Shown here: one piece after another, positions 10,501 to 21,066 of the stretch
Numbering within the stretch: position 1 is the stretch's first letter
Layout of the letters: every line of letters begins with the position of its first letter
Assembly (NCBI GenBank): GCA_009746045.1
Contig: RPFO01000667.1
Location: forward strand, 5,620,719 to 5,684,718
From: Mesostigma viride
Lineage: Eukaryota > Streptophyta > Mesostigmatophyceae > Mesostigmatales > Mesostigmataceae
DNA: 64,000 nt
Direction: 5' to 3'
Translations under genes and position numbers: made by a program
Notes under the pieces: generated by a model
Database searches by the model: none
The model's input: only the letters and a program-made list of their open reading frames with translations
Told to the model about the DNA's origin: nothing

Positions 10501-12150
10501 TTTGGATGCCTGCAGGGCACCCTGGGTGACGTCAAATAGCATAAAAACCGCATTTTTGCTCGGTTTTAGCCTGTTTAGGCACCCTAGACCATGCGAATGA
10601 GCTCAGATTGCAGCCAAACTTGGCAGAGCTCTGCCCTTGCCATGCTGAACAAAGAACATGAGCAAAGGTGCACATTTTTTGGATGCCTGAAGGGCACCCT
10701 GGGTGACGTCAAATAGCATAAAAACCGCGTTTTTGCTCGGTTTCAGCCCATTTAGGCACCCTAGACCATGCAAATGAGCTCAGATTGCAACCAAACTTGG
10801 CAGCTGCTCTTGCCATGCTGAAACACGATCATGTGCAAAGTTGCACATGTTTTGGATACCTGCAGGGCACCCTGGGTGACGCCAAGTAGCATAAAATTAA
10901 TTGACGCGAAGGCGCAAATACGACATGTCAATTTTTCCTGGCTGCAGTTTTGCTCTAAACATGGCCCATATGTGGTGGTTAAGGTCTATCTAGTACCCCA
11001 AGAGGGATTGCAAAGTTGCACATTTTTTGGATACCTGCAGGGGTCCCAACGGTGACGTCAAGTAGCATAAAAACCGCGATGTGGCACGATTTTAGCCTGT
11101 TTAGGCACCCTAGACCATGCAAATGAGCTCAGATTGCAGCCAAACTTGGCAGCTGCCCTTGCCATGCTAAAGAAAGCACATTTGCAAAGTTGCACATTTT
11201 TTGGATGCCTGCAGGGCACCCTGGGTGATGTCAAATAGCATAAAAACCGCGTTTTTGCTCGGTTTTAGCCCGTTTAGGCACCCTAGACCGTGCAAATGAG
11301 CTCAGATTGCAGCCAAACTTGGCAGCTGCCCTTGCCATGCTAAAGAAAGAACATGTGCAAAGTTGCACATTTTTTGGATGCCTGCAGGGCACCCTGGGTG
11401 ACGTCAAATAGCATTAAAAATGCGTTTTTGCTCGGTTTTAGCCCGTTTAGGCACCCTAGACCGTGCAAATGAGCTCAGATTGCAGCCAAACTTGGCAGCT
11501 GCCCTTGCCATGCTAAAGAAAGAACATGTGCAAAGGTGCACATTTTTTGGATGCCTGCAGGACACCCTGGGTGACGTCAAATAGCATAAAAACCGCGTTT
11601 TTGCTCGGTTTTAGCCCGTTTAGGCACCCTACTAGACCGTGCAAATGAGCTCAGATTGCAGCCAAACTTGGCAGCTGCCCTTGCCATGCTGCAAAAAGCA
11701 CATGTGCAAAGTTGCACATTTTTTGGATGCCTGCAGGGCACCCTGGGTGACATCAAGCAGCATAAAAATAATTGACGTGAAAGGTGCAAATACGACATGT
11801 CAAATTTTCCTAGCTGCAGTTTTGCTCATACGTAGGCCCATATGTGGTGGTTAAGGTCTCTCTAGTACCCCAAGAGGGATTGCAAAGTTGCACATTTTTT
11901 GGATACCTGCAGGGGTCCCAACGGTGACGTTTAGTAGCATAAAAACCACGATGTCGCACGATTTCAGCCCGCTTAGGCACCGTAGACCATGCAAATGAGC
12001 TCCTGAAGATTGCAGCCAAACTCGGCAGCTGCCCTTGGTATGCTGCAAAAAGCACATTTGCAACGTTGCACATTTTTGGATACCTGCAGGGCACCCTGGC
12101 TGATGCCAAGTAGCATAAGATTATTTGACGTGAAGGCGCGAATACGACAT
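7508..12150 (+). repeat. 173-bp satellite array, left arm
   Basis: About 24 monomers of ~173 bp (excluding the insertion at 9277-9674). Two monomer types share a common end (GTTGCACATTTTTTGGAT, CCTGCAGG, GTGACGTCAAGTAGCATAAA). Type A has CACCCTGGGTGACGTCAA and ATGCAAATGAGCTCAG. Type B has ATTGACGTGAAGGCGCAAAT, CATATGTGGTGGTTAAGGTC and GTCCCAACGGTGACG. B monomers recur every 3, 4, 3, 3, 4 and 5 units, an irregular higher-order repeat with a common 694-bp form (7984 and 8678 are equivalent). The many 60-90-codon frames in here are by-products of the repeat. Confidence 0.9.
9277..9674. mobile_element. SINE-like insertion in satellite with 14-bp target duplication
   Basis: A 398-bp sequence unlike the satellite interrupts a type-B monomer. 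AAATAACTGACGTG occurs on both sides (9263-9276 and 9675-9688), a long target duplication typical of LINE-mobilised elements. Plus-strand GTTCGATTCC at 9573-9582, after GCGAGAGGTCC, resembles a tRNA T-arm with a pol III B box. No complete tRNA fold was found and there is no poly(A) tail, so the family is unknown. Confidence 0.65.
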
Positions 12151-12155
12151 TTCAA

Positions 12156-12690
12156 ATGGGTGGGTGGGTGGGTGGTACGTGGGTGGCCCGTGGGTAGGTG
12201 CAGGTGGGTAGGTGCAGGTGGGTGGGTGCGTGGGTGGGCGGGTGGGTGGGTGGGTGGGCGGGTGGGTGGGCGGGTGGGTGGGTGGGTGGGTGGGTGGGTG
12301 GGTGGGTGGGTGGGTGGCCGGTGGGTGGGTGGGTGGGGTGGGTGGGTGGGTGGGTGGGTGGGTGGGTGGGTGGGTGGGTGGGTGGGTGGGTGGGTGGGTG
12401 GGTGGGTGGGTGGGTGGGTGGCCGGTGGGTGGGTGGGTGGCCGGTGGGTGGGTGGGTGGGTGGGTGGGTGGGTGGGTGGGTGGGTGGGTGGGTGGGTGGG
12501 TGGGTGGGTGGGTGGGTGGGTGGGTGGGTGGGTGGGTGGGTGGGTGGGTGGGTGGGTGGGGGCGGCGGGCGGGCGGGCGGGCGGGCGGTGGGCGGGCGGG
12601 CGGGCGGGCGGCGGGCGGGCGGGCGGGCGGGTGGGCGGGTGGGTGGGTGGGTGGGTGGGTGGGTGGGTGGGTGGGTGGGTGGGTGCCGTC
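12156..12690. repeat. (GGGT)n microsatellite with GGGC block
   Basis: About 535 bp of GGGT repeats, with scattered GGCC variants and a (GGGC)n patch at 12563-12630. The plus strand is a dense G-quadruplex-forming tract. The long frames through it (THPP or GGWV repeats) are not genes. Confidence 0.95.
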
Positions 12691-12699
12691 GGGAGGCCT

Positions 12700-14916
12700 G
12701 CCTCTGTTAGTACTTAGTCTACGCATTACCCAATCGAGCATATGTGCTCGCATGAGTGAGTCTCACACAGCTGGATGGCCGCTACAGTTGTGGATAGGGA
12801 TTGGTGTGCCTCACACAACGATAAATCTATAGATAGGCCCTAGTAAGATGTTGCAATGTACTATCACCTAAAAATGCTTCCCCACATCAATTAACATGTT
12901 CATCATTGCAAATAAAGCGAATTTCTTCCTGCCACTGTGGTAAGCAACGGACTGTGGTAACGGCCACTCGGCCAGCCAAATGCTTAACCAAAAGTACGCC
13001 AAGAAAGTGCAGGGCTAAGTTTGATTTCCTCCTCAGGGTCCACGCCTGGTCATGCTGCATGCGCACTTAAGCCCATATTTTTTAACAGCTTCAGCCTCGA
13101 AAACACCCGCCCTTCTTACCTTTTGATTGCCTCGATCGCGTGTCACAATAGGACAACTGGTCATCACCGCCATCGGGGTCAAGGTTCGACCACTTCCGGT
13201 CCAGTCTGCAATCCCATTGCCCGAAACTTCATTTCACCAGGAATAGGTTCCGCGACTGCACGTTTCCAATGGATGGTGCCGAGAATGCCAACATAGCCGT
13301 TCTCGTGAGCATCACCAGCAGCTTGCAGTATTCAGCTGCTCAAGTTCGATTCATCAAGGGCCTGCACGAGTTGCAAAATTGATCAGCAGCCAGTCCTCGT
13401 GCTCGCACGGGAAAAAAAGAATTTCCCCTTGAGAAAATGCCAAAACATTCATTATTATTATAACAGCAGATCTGTAAATATACTCGAACTCTCGGTTGGT
13501 CAGCGCGCTACCTTTCACCGTACTTCCGCGGTGTGGTATTAGCCAAGCCAGCAACCGGACTTTCTCCCGTCATGCAGTGTCTCTAGATGTTTAATAGCAA
13601 CATTCCAGGACGCAAGAGAACCCATTACCCCAGGACCTCCGAAGTATGTCATTCTGCCAGCTGCCTATAAATAAAACCTCTTCGAAACGACTGAGCAACG
13701 AAAACTAAACCGTTGACCAACGACCAATTCGGCATTACTCATTGATGGCAAATAAAATAGACATGGTTTGAGCCGGAATGGGTAGTCCTCTGCCGAATTC
13801 GCATGTTGCCGTCTATACGACTATACAGATTCATAGCATTGCGACGAACAATCCTTCGACGTTGCTTGGCAGTTGGCTGCTTGTGAAATGGCGGCTTTTG
13901 GGCAGGGGCCACTGCGACCACGTGCATGTCCTGTCCAGTTTACTGTGTCCTCGTGTCGCATCACGAGTCTGTCAATTATTTGTTTGTACAGTCTGTCATT
14001 ATTAGGTATCGTAAAATGCTGGCTATATTTTGTCTCGACTCACCAGGCCGAGGCCTGGCCTCGTCCTCGTCCGACCTGTCAATTATGTCAATTATGTCAA
14101 TTATGTCAATTATGTCAATTATTTGTTTGCGTAAACTTTTGCTAGACTTTCAATGTTAAAGTTTTATTTTCCAAGGAAAATCACTAAAATCTGCACTTTC
14201 TAAGGGCTTTGATACCAAGACCTAGTAATTTTGACTATGTAGTTTTGACCATGTAACAACGTAAGATTCTAATACTTTACAAATGCTCCCAAACAAATAA
14301 TTGACATAATTGACATAATTGACATAATTGACAGGCTGGCCAACCACGCGGTGCGTGCCAGCGTGCACGGGCACTGCGTATGCAGAAGGTGCCGGGGCTG
14401 GTGTGAATTATGCAGCCTGCAATACCATCCCAGCACTCGGGCAGCAATTTTCTCGCATAGCCGTCGTAAGTTAAAGGTGCTCTATAAGCGACACGCGAGG
14501 CTGAGCGAGAATGCTAGACATTCGATTAATATTGATGGCGGTTGCCTTGCTGACAGAAGGCGTACGATGCGCGCGATCGGTCGAATTCTCCGAATGGCCG
14601 CAGTCACCGAAACCTTGGGTGATAGCGGTCTTGCCGGCCGCTGTCGTCGCAGTATTTCTGTTGTGATCATAATACTTAATTAGGCCCCACCGTCTAGGTA
14701 ATCTAGTCGCTCTACACGTAAGCCAGCCTTTATTTAATTTCAATGCACAAGGCAACACATTTCCATCACCATTCATCTTCATCATCCTGAACGACTCGAA
14801 CACGCGGACAAGATAACGGCAGGCTCGAGCTACCATGGTCCGGATTCTCCCGATTTCTGGCCTGCGCTGGTTGTCTCCTTGATAATACTTAATATTGCTT
14901 TTGGTGGGATTTTGCG
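12700..14916. other. Interior of large element: no gene recognised
   Basis: Mixed-composition DNA with only short, low-quality frames. Apart from the foldback element at 14075-14335, nothing coding or RNA-like could be supported. CTGCGCTGGTTGTCTCC at 14859-14875 resembles 19764-19790 outside the element. Confidence 0.5.
14075..14335. mobile_element. 261-bp foldback element with 9-bp repeat arms
   Basis: The left arm CCTGTC then (AATTATGTC)n ends in AATTATTTGTTTG (14075-14129). The right arm at 14290-14335 is its reverse complement with one repeat fewer. The ~160-bp centre is AT-rich and non-coding. A related half arm (CTGTCAATTATTTGTTTG) stands alone at 13969-13986. No clear target duplication is visible. 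Confidence 0.7.
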
Positions 14917-15709
14917 ATGCACGTGTTTTGGATGGGCCACATGTTGGCGCAGGTTATTGACTTGGATGGGCCAACCCCAGATTCCATCGTGGTTGCGCCA
15001 TATCACGCCAGCTCGTGGACCGGGCAGTTCAATAAGGTGCACCTGGGGGCAGGGTCGGCCAGTGGGCAAAGCAACCAGGGGTTAGTTGTTCCATATAACG
15101 ACATTGTTTTGCAACACTGGACCGTTGGAAATGGGGCGGTAGTCCATACGCCAAAGCTGACGGGGGCAAGGAAGCTCAACCAAGGGACGCTAGATGCCTT
15201 GAAGCTTCATCCTGACATTGACTTTGAGGGGTACAAGACAGTGCAAGCCTCAGAACGTACGACCCAGGTGGCATGTGAATCTTACTTCCGTGAGAGAGGG
15301 GTGCTGCATTGCTATAGGCATGCGGAAATGCGCACTCTTTTTAGCGGGCAAGCCAAGAAGGCAAAAGAGGTTCCATGGGTGGGTTACAAAGGTGGGCCAT
15401 GCTTTCAAACTTGTATGGAGTGATGGGCAGTATGAGGAGTATAGCAAGCTAGAGGACGTGCTGAAATTTGTGTGTGGGTGCCCTTACGGTGTAACTGCTT
15501 TTGGCCGTGAGCAAGTCTTGCAGCAGTACCAAGTTGACAATGGTGCTGGCAGTTCTACGGGAGCTCCTGCTGTGCCTCCGGTGTGTAATGCCACCACAGT
15601 CGACATCCACCACGATGTCCACTCAAGTGACGATGAATCGGATATGGAAAACATTGATGACATTAGTGTAGACAGTGATGATGAGGCGGATGAGGCGGAG
15701 CGCGATTGA
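14917..15709 (+). pseudogene. Broken unrecognised gene inside the large element
   Basis: Two overlapping frames that look like one protein interrupted by a frameshift near 15370-15410. The first (14917-15423) has SIVVAPYHASSWTGQFNKVH, VVPYNDIVLQHWTVGNG and SYFRERGVLHCYRHAEMRTL. The second (to the stop at 15707-15709) continues with a compact HAFKLVWSDGQYEEYSKL segment and then a strongly acidic tail (DDESDMENIDDISVDSDD). Sequence quality is well above the surrounding noise. No transposase, integrase or other family was recognised. Its place in the middle of the inverted-repeat element makes a mobility or regulatory role possible, but that is inference. Confidence 0.4.
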
Positions 15710-15833
15710 TCATAATAGGCTGGTGGCGCAGCATGCGCACGCCTTGGTAATGGTGTCGTCATGATTCCCTGCCTATCCATGTTTTTTAATGTGCCTATAC
15801 CTCATGCACACACGTTTTTGATTTATTGATTTC

Positions 15834-15860
15834 ATGTCATGTCATGTCATGTCATGTCAA
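15834..15860. repeat. (ATGTC)n pentanucleotide repeat
   Basis: About five uninterrupted CATGT/ATGTC units between the broken gene and the right satellite arm. Confidence 0.9.
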
Positions 15861-15984
15861 TATATCAATTAATGGTTGGCACGGGGCCATGTGTCAATTA
15901 CGCAAAGATAACTGATATGTGAAATCCATTGATTGGCCAGTACTGAGCATGCATGGACTTGTGTTCTTTTTGCAATATGGAAAG

Positions 15985-17987
15985 TTAGGGTGAAATCTGA
16001 GCTCATTTGCATGGTCTAGGGTGCCTAAATGGGCTGAAACCGAGCAAAAATGCGGCTTTTATGCTATTTGACGTCACCCAGGGTGCCCTGCAGGCATCCA
16101 AAAAATGTGCAACTTTGCACATGTTCTTTTTTCATCATGGCAAGGGCAGCTGCCAAGTTTGGCTGCAATCTGAGCTCATTTGCATGGTCTAGGGTGCCTA
16201 AATGGGCTGAAACCGAGCAAAACCGCGGTTTTATGCTACTTGACGTCACCGTTGGGACCCCTGCAGGTATCCAAAAAATGTGCAACTTTACAATCCCTCT
16301 TGGGGTACTAGATAGACCTCTTGGGGTACTAGATAGAGTCATATTTAGAGCAAAACTGCAGCCAGAAAAAATTGACATGTCGTATTTGCGCCTTCACGTC
16401 AATTAATTTTATGCTACTTGGCGTCACCCAGGGTGCCCTGCAGGTATCCAAAACATGTACAACTTTGCACGTGTTCTTTTATCAGCATGGCAAGAGCAGC
16501 TGCCAAGTTTGGTTGCAATCTGAGCTCATTTGCATGGTCTAGGGTGCCTAAATGGGCTAAAACCGAGCAAAAATGCATTTTTTATGCTATTTGACGTCAC
16601 CCAGGGTGCCCTGCAGGCATCCAAAAAATGTGCAACTTTGCACATGTTCGTTTATCAGCATGGCAAGGGCAGCTGCCAAGTTTGGCTCCAATCTGAGCTC
16701 ATTTGCATGGTCTAGGGTGCCTAAATGGGCTAAAACCGAGCAAAACCGCGGTTTTTATGCTATTTGACGTCACCCAGGGTGCCCTGCAGGCATCCAAAAC
16801 ATGTGAAACTTTGCTCATGTTCTTGTATCAGCATGGCAAGGGCAGCTGCCAAGTTTGGCTCCAATCTGAGCTCATTTGCATGGTCTAGGGTGCCTAAACA
16901 GGCTAAAACCGAGCAAAAATGCATTTTTTATGCTATTTGACGTCACCCAGGGTGCCCTGCAGGCATCCAAAACATGTGCAACTTTGCACATGTTCTTTTA
17001 TCAGCATGGCAAGGGCAGCTGCCAAGTTTGGCTGCAATCTGAGCTCATTTGCATGGTCTAGGGTGCCTAAACAGGCTAAAACCGAGCAAAACCGCGGTTT
17101 TATGCTACTTGACGTCACCGTTGGGACCCCTGCAGGTATCCAAAAAATGTGCAACTTTGCAATCCCTCTTGGGGTACTAGATAGACCTTAACCACCACAT
17201 ATGGGCCTATGTATGAGCAAAACTGCAGCCAGAAAAAATTGACATGTCGTATTTGCGCCTTCACGTCAATTATTTTTATGCTACTTGGCGTCACCCAGGG
17301 TGCCCTGCAGGCATCCAAAACATGTGAAACTTTGCACATGTTCTTTTATCAGCATGGCAAGGGCAGCTGCCAAGTTTGGCTCCAATCTGAGCTCATTTGC
17401 ATGGTCTAGGGTGCCTAAGTGGGCTAAAACCGAGCAAAAATGCATTTTTTATGCTATTTGACGTCACCCAGGGTGCCCTGCAGGCATCCAAAACATGTGA
17501 AACTTTGCACATGTTCGTTTATCAGCATGTCAAGGGCAGCTGCCAAGTTTGGCTCCAATCTGAGCTCATTTGCATGGTCTAGGGTGCCTAAATGGGCTAA
17601 AACCGAGCAAAAACGCGGTTTTTATGCTATTTGACGTCACCCAGGGTGCCCTGCAGGCATCCAAAAAATGTGCAACTTTGCACATGTTCTTTTGTCAGCA
17701 TGGCAAGGGCAGCTGCCAAGTTTGGCTGCAATCTGAGCTCATTTGCATGGTCTAGGGTGCCTAAACGGGCTAAAATCGTGCCACATCGCGGTTTTTATGC
17801 TACTTGACGTCACCGTTGGGACCCCTGCAGGCATCCAAAAAATGTGCAACTTTGCAATCCCTCTTGGGGCACTAGATAGACCTTAACCACCACATATGGG
17901 CCTATGTATGAGCAAAACTGCAGTCAGGAAAAATTGACATGTCATATTTGGCACAAAATGCCCTGAAAAGCACCTTCACGTCAATTT
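15985..17987 (-). repeat. 173-bp satellite array, right arm (inverted)
   Basis: The same satellite as 7508-12150 in reverse orientation, about 11-12 monomers. Equivalent positions are exactly 173 bp apart (16530, 16703, 16876; 17397, 17570). Type-B monomers sit near 16240-16400, 17090-17280 and at the outer end. The outermost ~78 bp is the inverted counterpart of the left arm's outer edge. Confidence 0.9.
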
Positions 17988-18292
17988 CGTCGGGGGGGGG
18001 GTAAGGTTTTTTGGTCCAAATACATTTCTCGAGGCATCCTGCACCAAGTATGAGTCAGACAAGCAAAAATATTCAGTTTTTAAAATTTTACCAAAAATGT
18101 GGTAATTTACCAAACCTACGGGTGTTTGGGGCTGACCGTGGACCTGCCCGGCTGGTCTCGCCCTCGCCTTAATTCAGCTCGCCGCTCTCTTTTTCATCCT
18201 TAAGCGCTCTGCCAATGACCTCTGGGTCCCCTCCCCCTTGTCCGAATCCACCTTAATTCCTCCTCCACCTTCAAGAAGCCATCTCACAACAC

Positions 18293-19170
18293 GTGACGCC
18301 CCTAGCTGCAGATGTGGCAGCTGTGGGCCGCACGCTGGCTGCTGAGCTCCCCGCCATCCCCACCGCCACCGCCACCAGGCTCCTCGCCTCCACCCCCCCC
18401 CGCGGGGCGGCCCGGCCCCACCGCCTCCACCGACTCCATCACCGCCCAGCTCCGCGACATCGACCAGCGCCTCCAGGACAACGCCATCGCCATCGGATGC
18501 CTGCAAAACACCGCAGGCATCACCGCCCGGGCGGTGAAGGACATTGCCGCCAAGCCAGCTGGCCTGGCTGGTGATGCTCCCCCCATCCCGACCTGGGCGG
18601 ACATGCTTATATGTAAGCAGCACGCCACCTCCACCACCTCCGCCGTCGCAGCACAGCTCCAACGGCAGACGCTTCACCTCCGCGAGGAGGCCGAGCTCGC
18701 CACGCGCAGCCTTAACGTCATCGTCAAGAGCTTCGACATGGCGGAAGGTGAGAATTCCGAGTTCAGCTTGCACATGCAAGCGTTTGAGAGCAAAATCCTT
18801 GATCGATCGCATGGGCCTTCTTGGTGAGATCAAGCTGGTCGCCCACCGCCTTCCCCGCGCGCGCGGTAAGGCAGGGCCGCCCCCGCTTCTTCTCATCTTT
18901 AAGAGCCCATCAGACAAGATTTCGTTTCTCAGACGCCGCAAGCGGCTCGAGAAGAATCCCTTCACCCTGGACGGCGACTTGACCCTGGCGCAGCAACATG
19001 CGCAACGTACGGCGACGGGAGCTATGGCCGACGTCCTACCTCCAGCTCCGCCGGCAGACCGCGGCGGGGAATTACTAGCCGGTGTACTGGAAGGGGGCGA
19101 CCATCTACGTCGGCCACAAGCCTTGGCAAGCGACCCCCGCGACCCCCGCGCAACTCGAGACACCCCAGCT
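18293..19170 (+). pseudogene. Degenerate LINE ORF1-like protein
   Basis: Pieces of one protein are spread over three plus-strand frames. The N-terminal part (MTPLAADVAAVGRTLAAE; then TDSITAQLRDIDQRLQDN and SAVAAQLQRQTLHLREEAEL) has heptad-like spacing suited to a coiled coil. The middle holds LLLIFKSPSDKISFLRRR and FTLDGDLTLAQQHAQ. The end reads RRRELWPTSYLQLRRQ and YWKGATIYVGHKPWQ after further shifts. The last motifs (dLT-Q-R-LW-p-yl-LR then yWkGa-I-v-gkpW) are typical of LINE ORF1 RNA-binding C-terminal domains. There is no ORF2 immediately downstream. A long minus-strand frame over this area is a shadow. Confidence 0.5.
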
Positions 19171-20325
19171 TAGGGGAATACAGCAGTAGTAGTGTAGAAC
19201 AGTCAGGCCTAGTCGCCGTGGCCTCATACAATATGTACGCCTACTACAGCTTTGGTTGTTTGTGTGTATGTGTGTTTTCCCTATCAACCTTTCTTGTTAC
19301 CCTCTGTCTCCCTCCATGCAGGTCTACCTAGAGATAGCCACGCGGCTCCCGCAGCCTTCAAGTCTTTCCTATCAGACAACTACCCTAGTAGTCCTTCCAC
19401 GGCTTTGGATCGCCATGCGTCCAGGCATAGTTGTCTCACTTCATAGGGTTGTCTCCTTGACTATAAGATTAAGGGGAGGGGACCGACATGCCTAATGATA
19501 GTGCACTATTCTGGAAATGACCACACCTATGCAGCCATGTGTTAAAAATCCGCCGTGAATATTGGGGACCGTAAAATATACAGTTGTCTCACTTCATATG
19601 AACAAAACAAAAATTCCAACCAGTTTGGGGCCAAGGGGTACTAGCCCTCGTTACACACCGGTAACGCGCTAAAAACGGAAAAAGACGGACGATATTTTAG
19701 TCACCTTTCCCCTAGGACAGTGGGCAAACACATTTGGACCAAACCACATGATATTTCCATACCTGCGCTGGTTGTCCGTCTCCTTGATATATAGTTCCCC
19801 GGCCCCACTTTTGAGAAATTCTGCCTGATTGGGACCAAGAAATAAGCATGCCGGATGCACTGACAAGTTATAAATTTTCCCGCAAACTGAAGGGTCCTTT
19901 TTTCACAAAAAAAAATTAGGGTATGTTTGTTTTTTATGGAACGTTTTAGTTGAGTTGAGTTGAATTTATTCCCGCGCCGGTGTACCGACAGGGATCCAAC
20001 GGCTGGTCCTGCCTGTGGGTGGCAAACAAGGTGAGAGGCGAGAGCGGTGAGATACTGAGATATGTACTTTTTTTTTTTTTTTTCGGGGACATGGGTATAT
20101 TTTTTATTAGCCAATATGTACTTGACCTGATCAGAATATGTACTTGACAGATATGTACTTGACCTGAACATAGGCTACCGGTAGTCCGAGCTACGTTTGT
20201 TTTAGGTTCACGTTGTTGTTGTTGTTGTTGCTGCCCACGCCGCACATGGGAAGCAGGAACGTATTTGATCATTTTGACAGGAACGTATGTTTGTTATCAA
20301 CACAACTCAACTCAACTCAACTCAA
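19171..20325. other. Intergenic; contains inverted LINE-end/SINE-like fragment
   Basis: No gene is seen in 19171-19940. On the minus strand, 20250 down to 19953 reads a LINE 5' signature (CATGTGCGGCGTGGGC then (AAC)n), the LINE terminal motif with a poly(A) of about 17 (20075-20110), then the same (AACTC)n-tailed repeat as 5669-5872. It looks like a very short LINE derivative retaining only both ends. A plus-strand (AACTC)n run at 20302-20326 leads directly into LINE A. Confidence 0.55.
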
Positions 20326-20519
20326 CTTGTTCTTTTGTTATCCCGTTGAAACTCTACGGCGGAGCCAATTTTCGGAGGAGCAATGGTGGCCTGGCTATGG
20401 TGGCCCTGACGGCGGACGGGATAGCACCTTACGTAGTATTCTAAACGCGAAACAAAGGGCAGATTCGGATTCAGCACGAAAAGGTACGTCTAGACACCTC
20501 TCTTGAGGGGCGGAAAAGC

Positions 20520-20880
20520 TAGCCGTCACTTGAAACGTGTGGGTGTAAGGAGCAGGCCTTACGAAATTCGTAAGTCCGCCCTTCGCCTCACTGTTTCTAG
20601 TGACGGCTACCCCATTATGGCATTCGGTCAGTGAGCCACGGCTCGGATTCGAAAACCCATTGGCAGGATGGACTTGGCCTGGGCCCCTCCACCTGGGTGG
20701 GCGAGTAGTCTCCTCGGAGCGTGACCTCCTGTACCCTCGGTTAATACCCTTTCACAGGCGCAATGACTATGGAATAGTTATCGCCACTCCTGGTGATCCG
20801 CGATCACCGAGATACCCCCATAACGAACTTTTTCAATACCTGCTGCATGCCATTACACCCAGACGTGGGTGTAATGCAGC
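20520..20880 (+). other. Two hairpins in the 5' part of LINE A
   Basis: TAGCCGTCACT (20520-20530) pairs with AGTGACGGCTA (20599-20609). ATTACACCCA pairs with TGGGTGTAAT (20852-20873, 4-nt loop), extended by CTGCAT/ATGCAG with a 3-nt bulge. They may be structured RNA elements of the LINE leader or small insertions. Confidence 0.4.
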
Positions 20881-21066
20881 CTTTCCAATCGCTTTGGTTC
20901 TTCTCATAGCACACTGCACAGTAGGCCTCTCTTTTAACGACTATCTCACGCCCACGCCCTGCTCTTGTTGCGCCGTGTCTTGCACCTTTCGCAGGTCCAA
21001 CCTCACCTCGCCATGGGGACCTACACGGAACCTACCCGGCCTGGTCCGCTGGAGCCCTGCAATGAC

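Larger units (their letters stand above)
7362..18131. mobile_element. Putative 10.8-kb terminal-inverted-repeat element with satellite arms
   Basis: The left end CCCCAAACACCCGTAGGTTT (7362-7381) recurs as its reverse complement ending at 18131. Further in, 7508-7585 and 17910-17987 are inverted copies with about 78 matching bases. The left arm then carries a direct ~173-bp satellite array and the right arm the same array inverted. CTG precedes the left end and follows the right end, a possible 3-bp target duplication. The interior holds a G-rich microsatellite, a small foldback element and one broken ORF. Whether this is one transposon or a satellite locus that inverted is undecided. Confidence 0.5.

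Noticed and set aside
7508-12150. CRISPR-like regular spacing
   Set aside because: Monomers are contiguous 173-bp tandem repeats without unique spacers, in a eukaryotic context.
12121-12832. Long open frames on both strands (THPP and GGWV repeats)
   Set aside because: They are translations of the (GGGT)n microsatellite, open in all frames, with no flanking coding signal.
7741-17755. Many repeated 60-118 residue ORFs (MHGLGCLNGLKPSKN-type)
   Set aside because: They recur once per 173-bp satellite monomer in either orientation and reflect the repeat, not conserved genes.
18174-19163. 329-residue minus-strand ORF
   Set aside because: GC-rich shadow of a plus-strand LINE ORF1 remnant. Its composition is low-complexity Gly/Arg with no recognisable domain.
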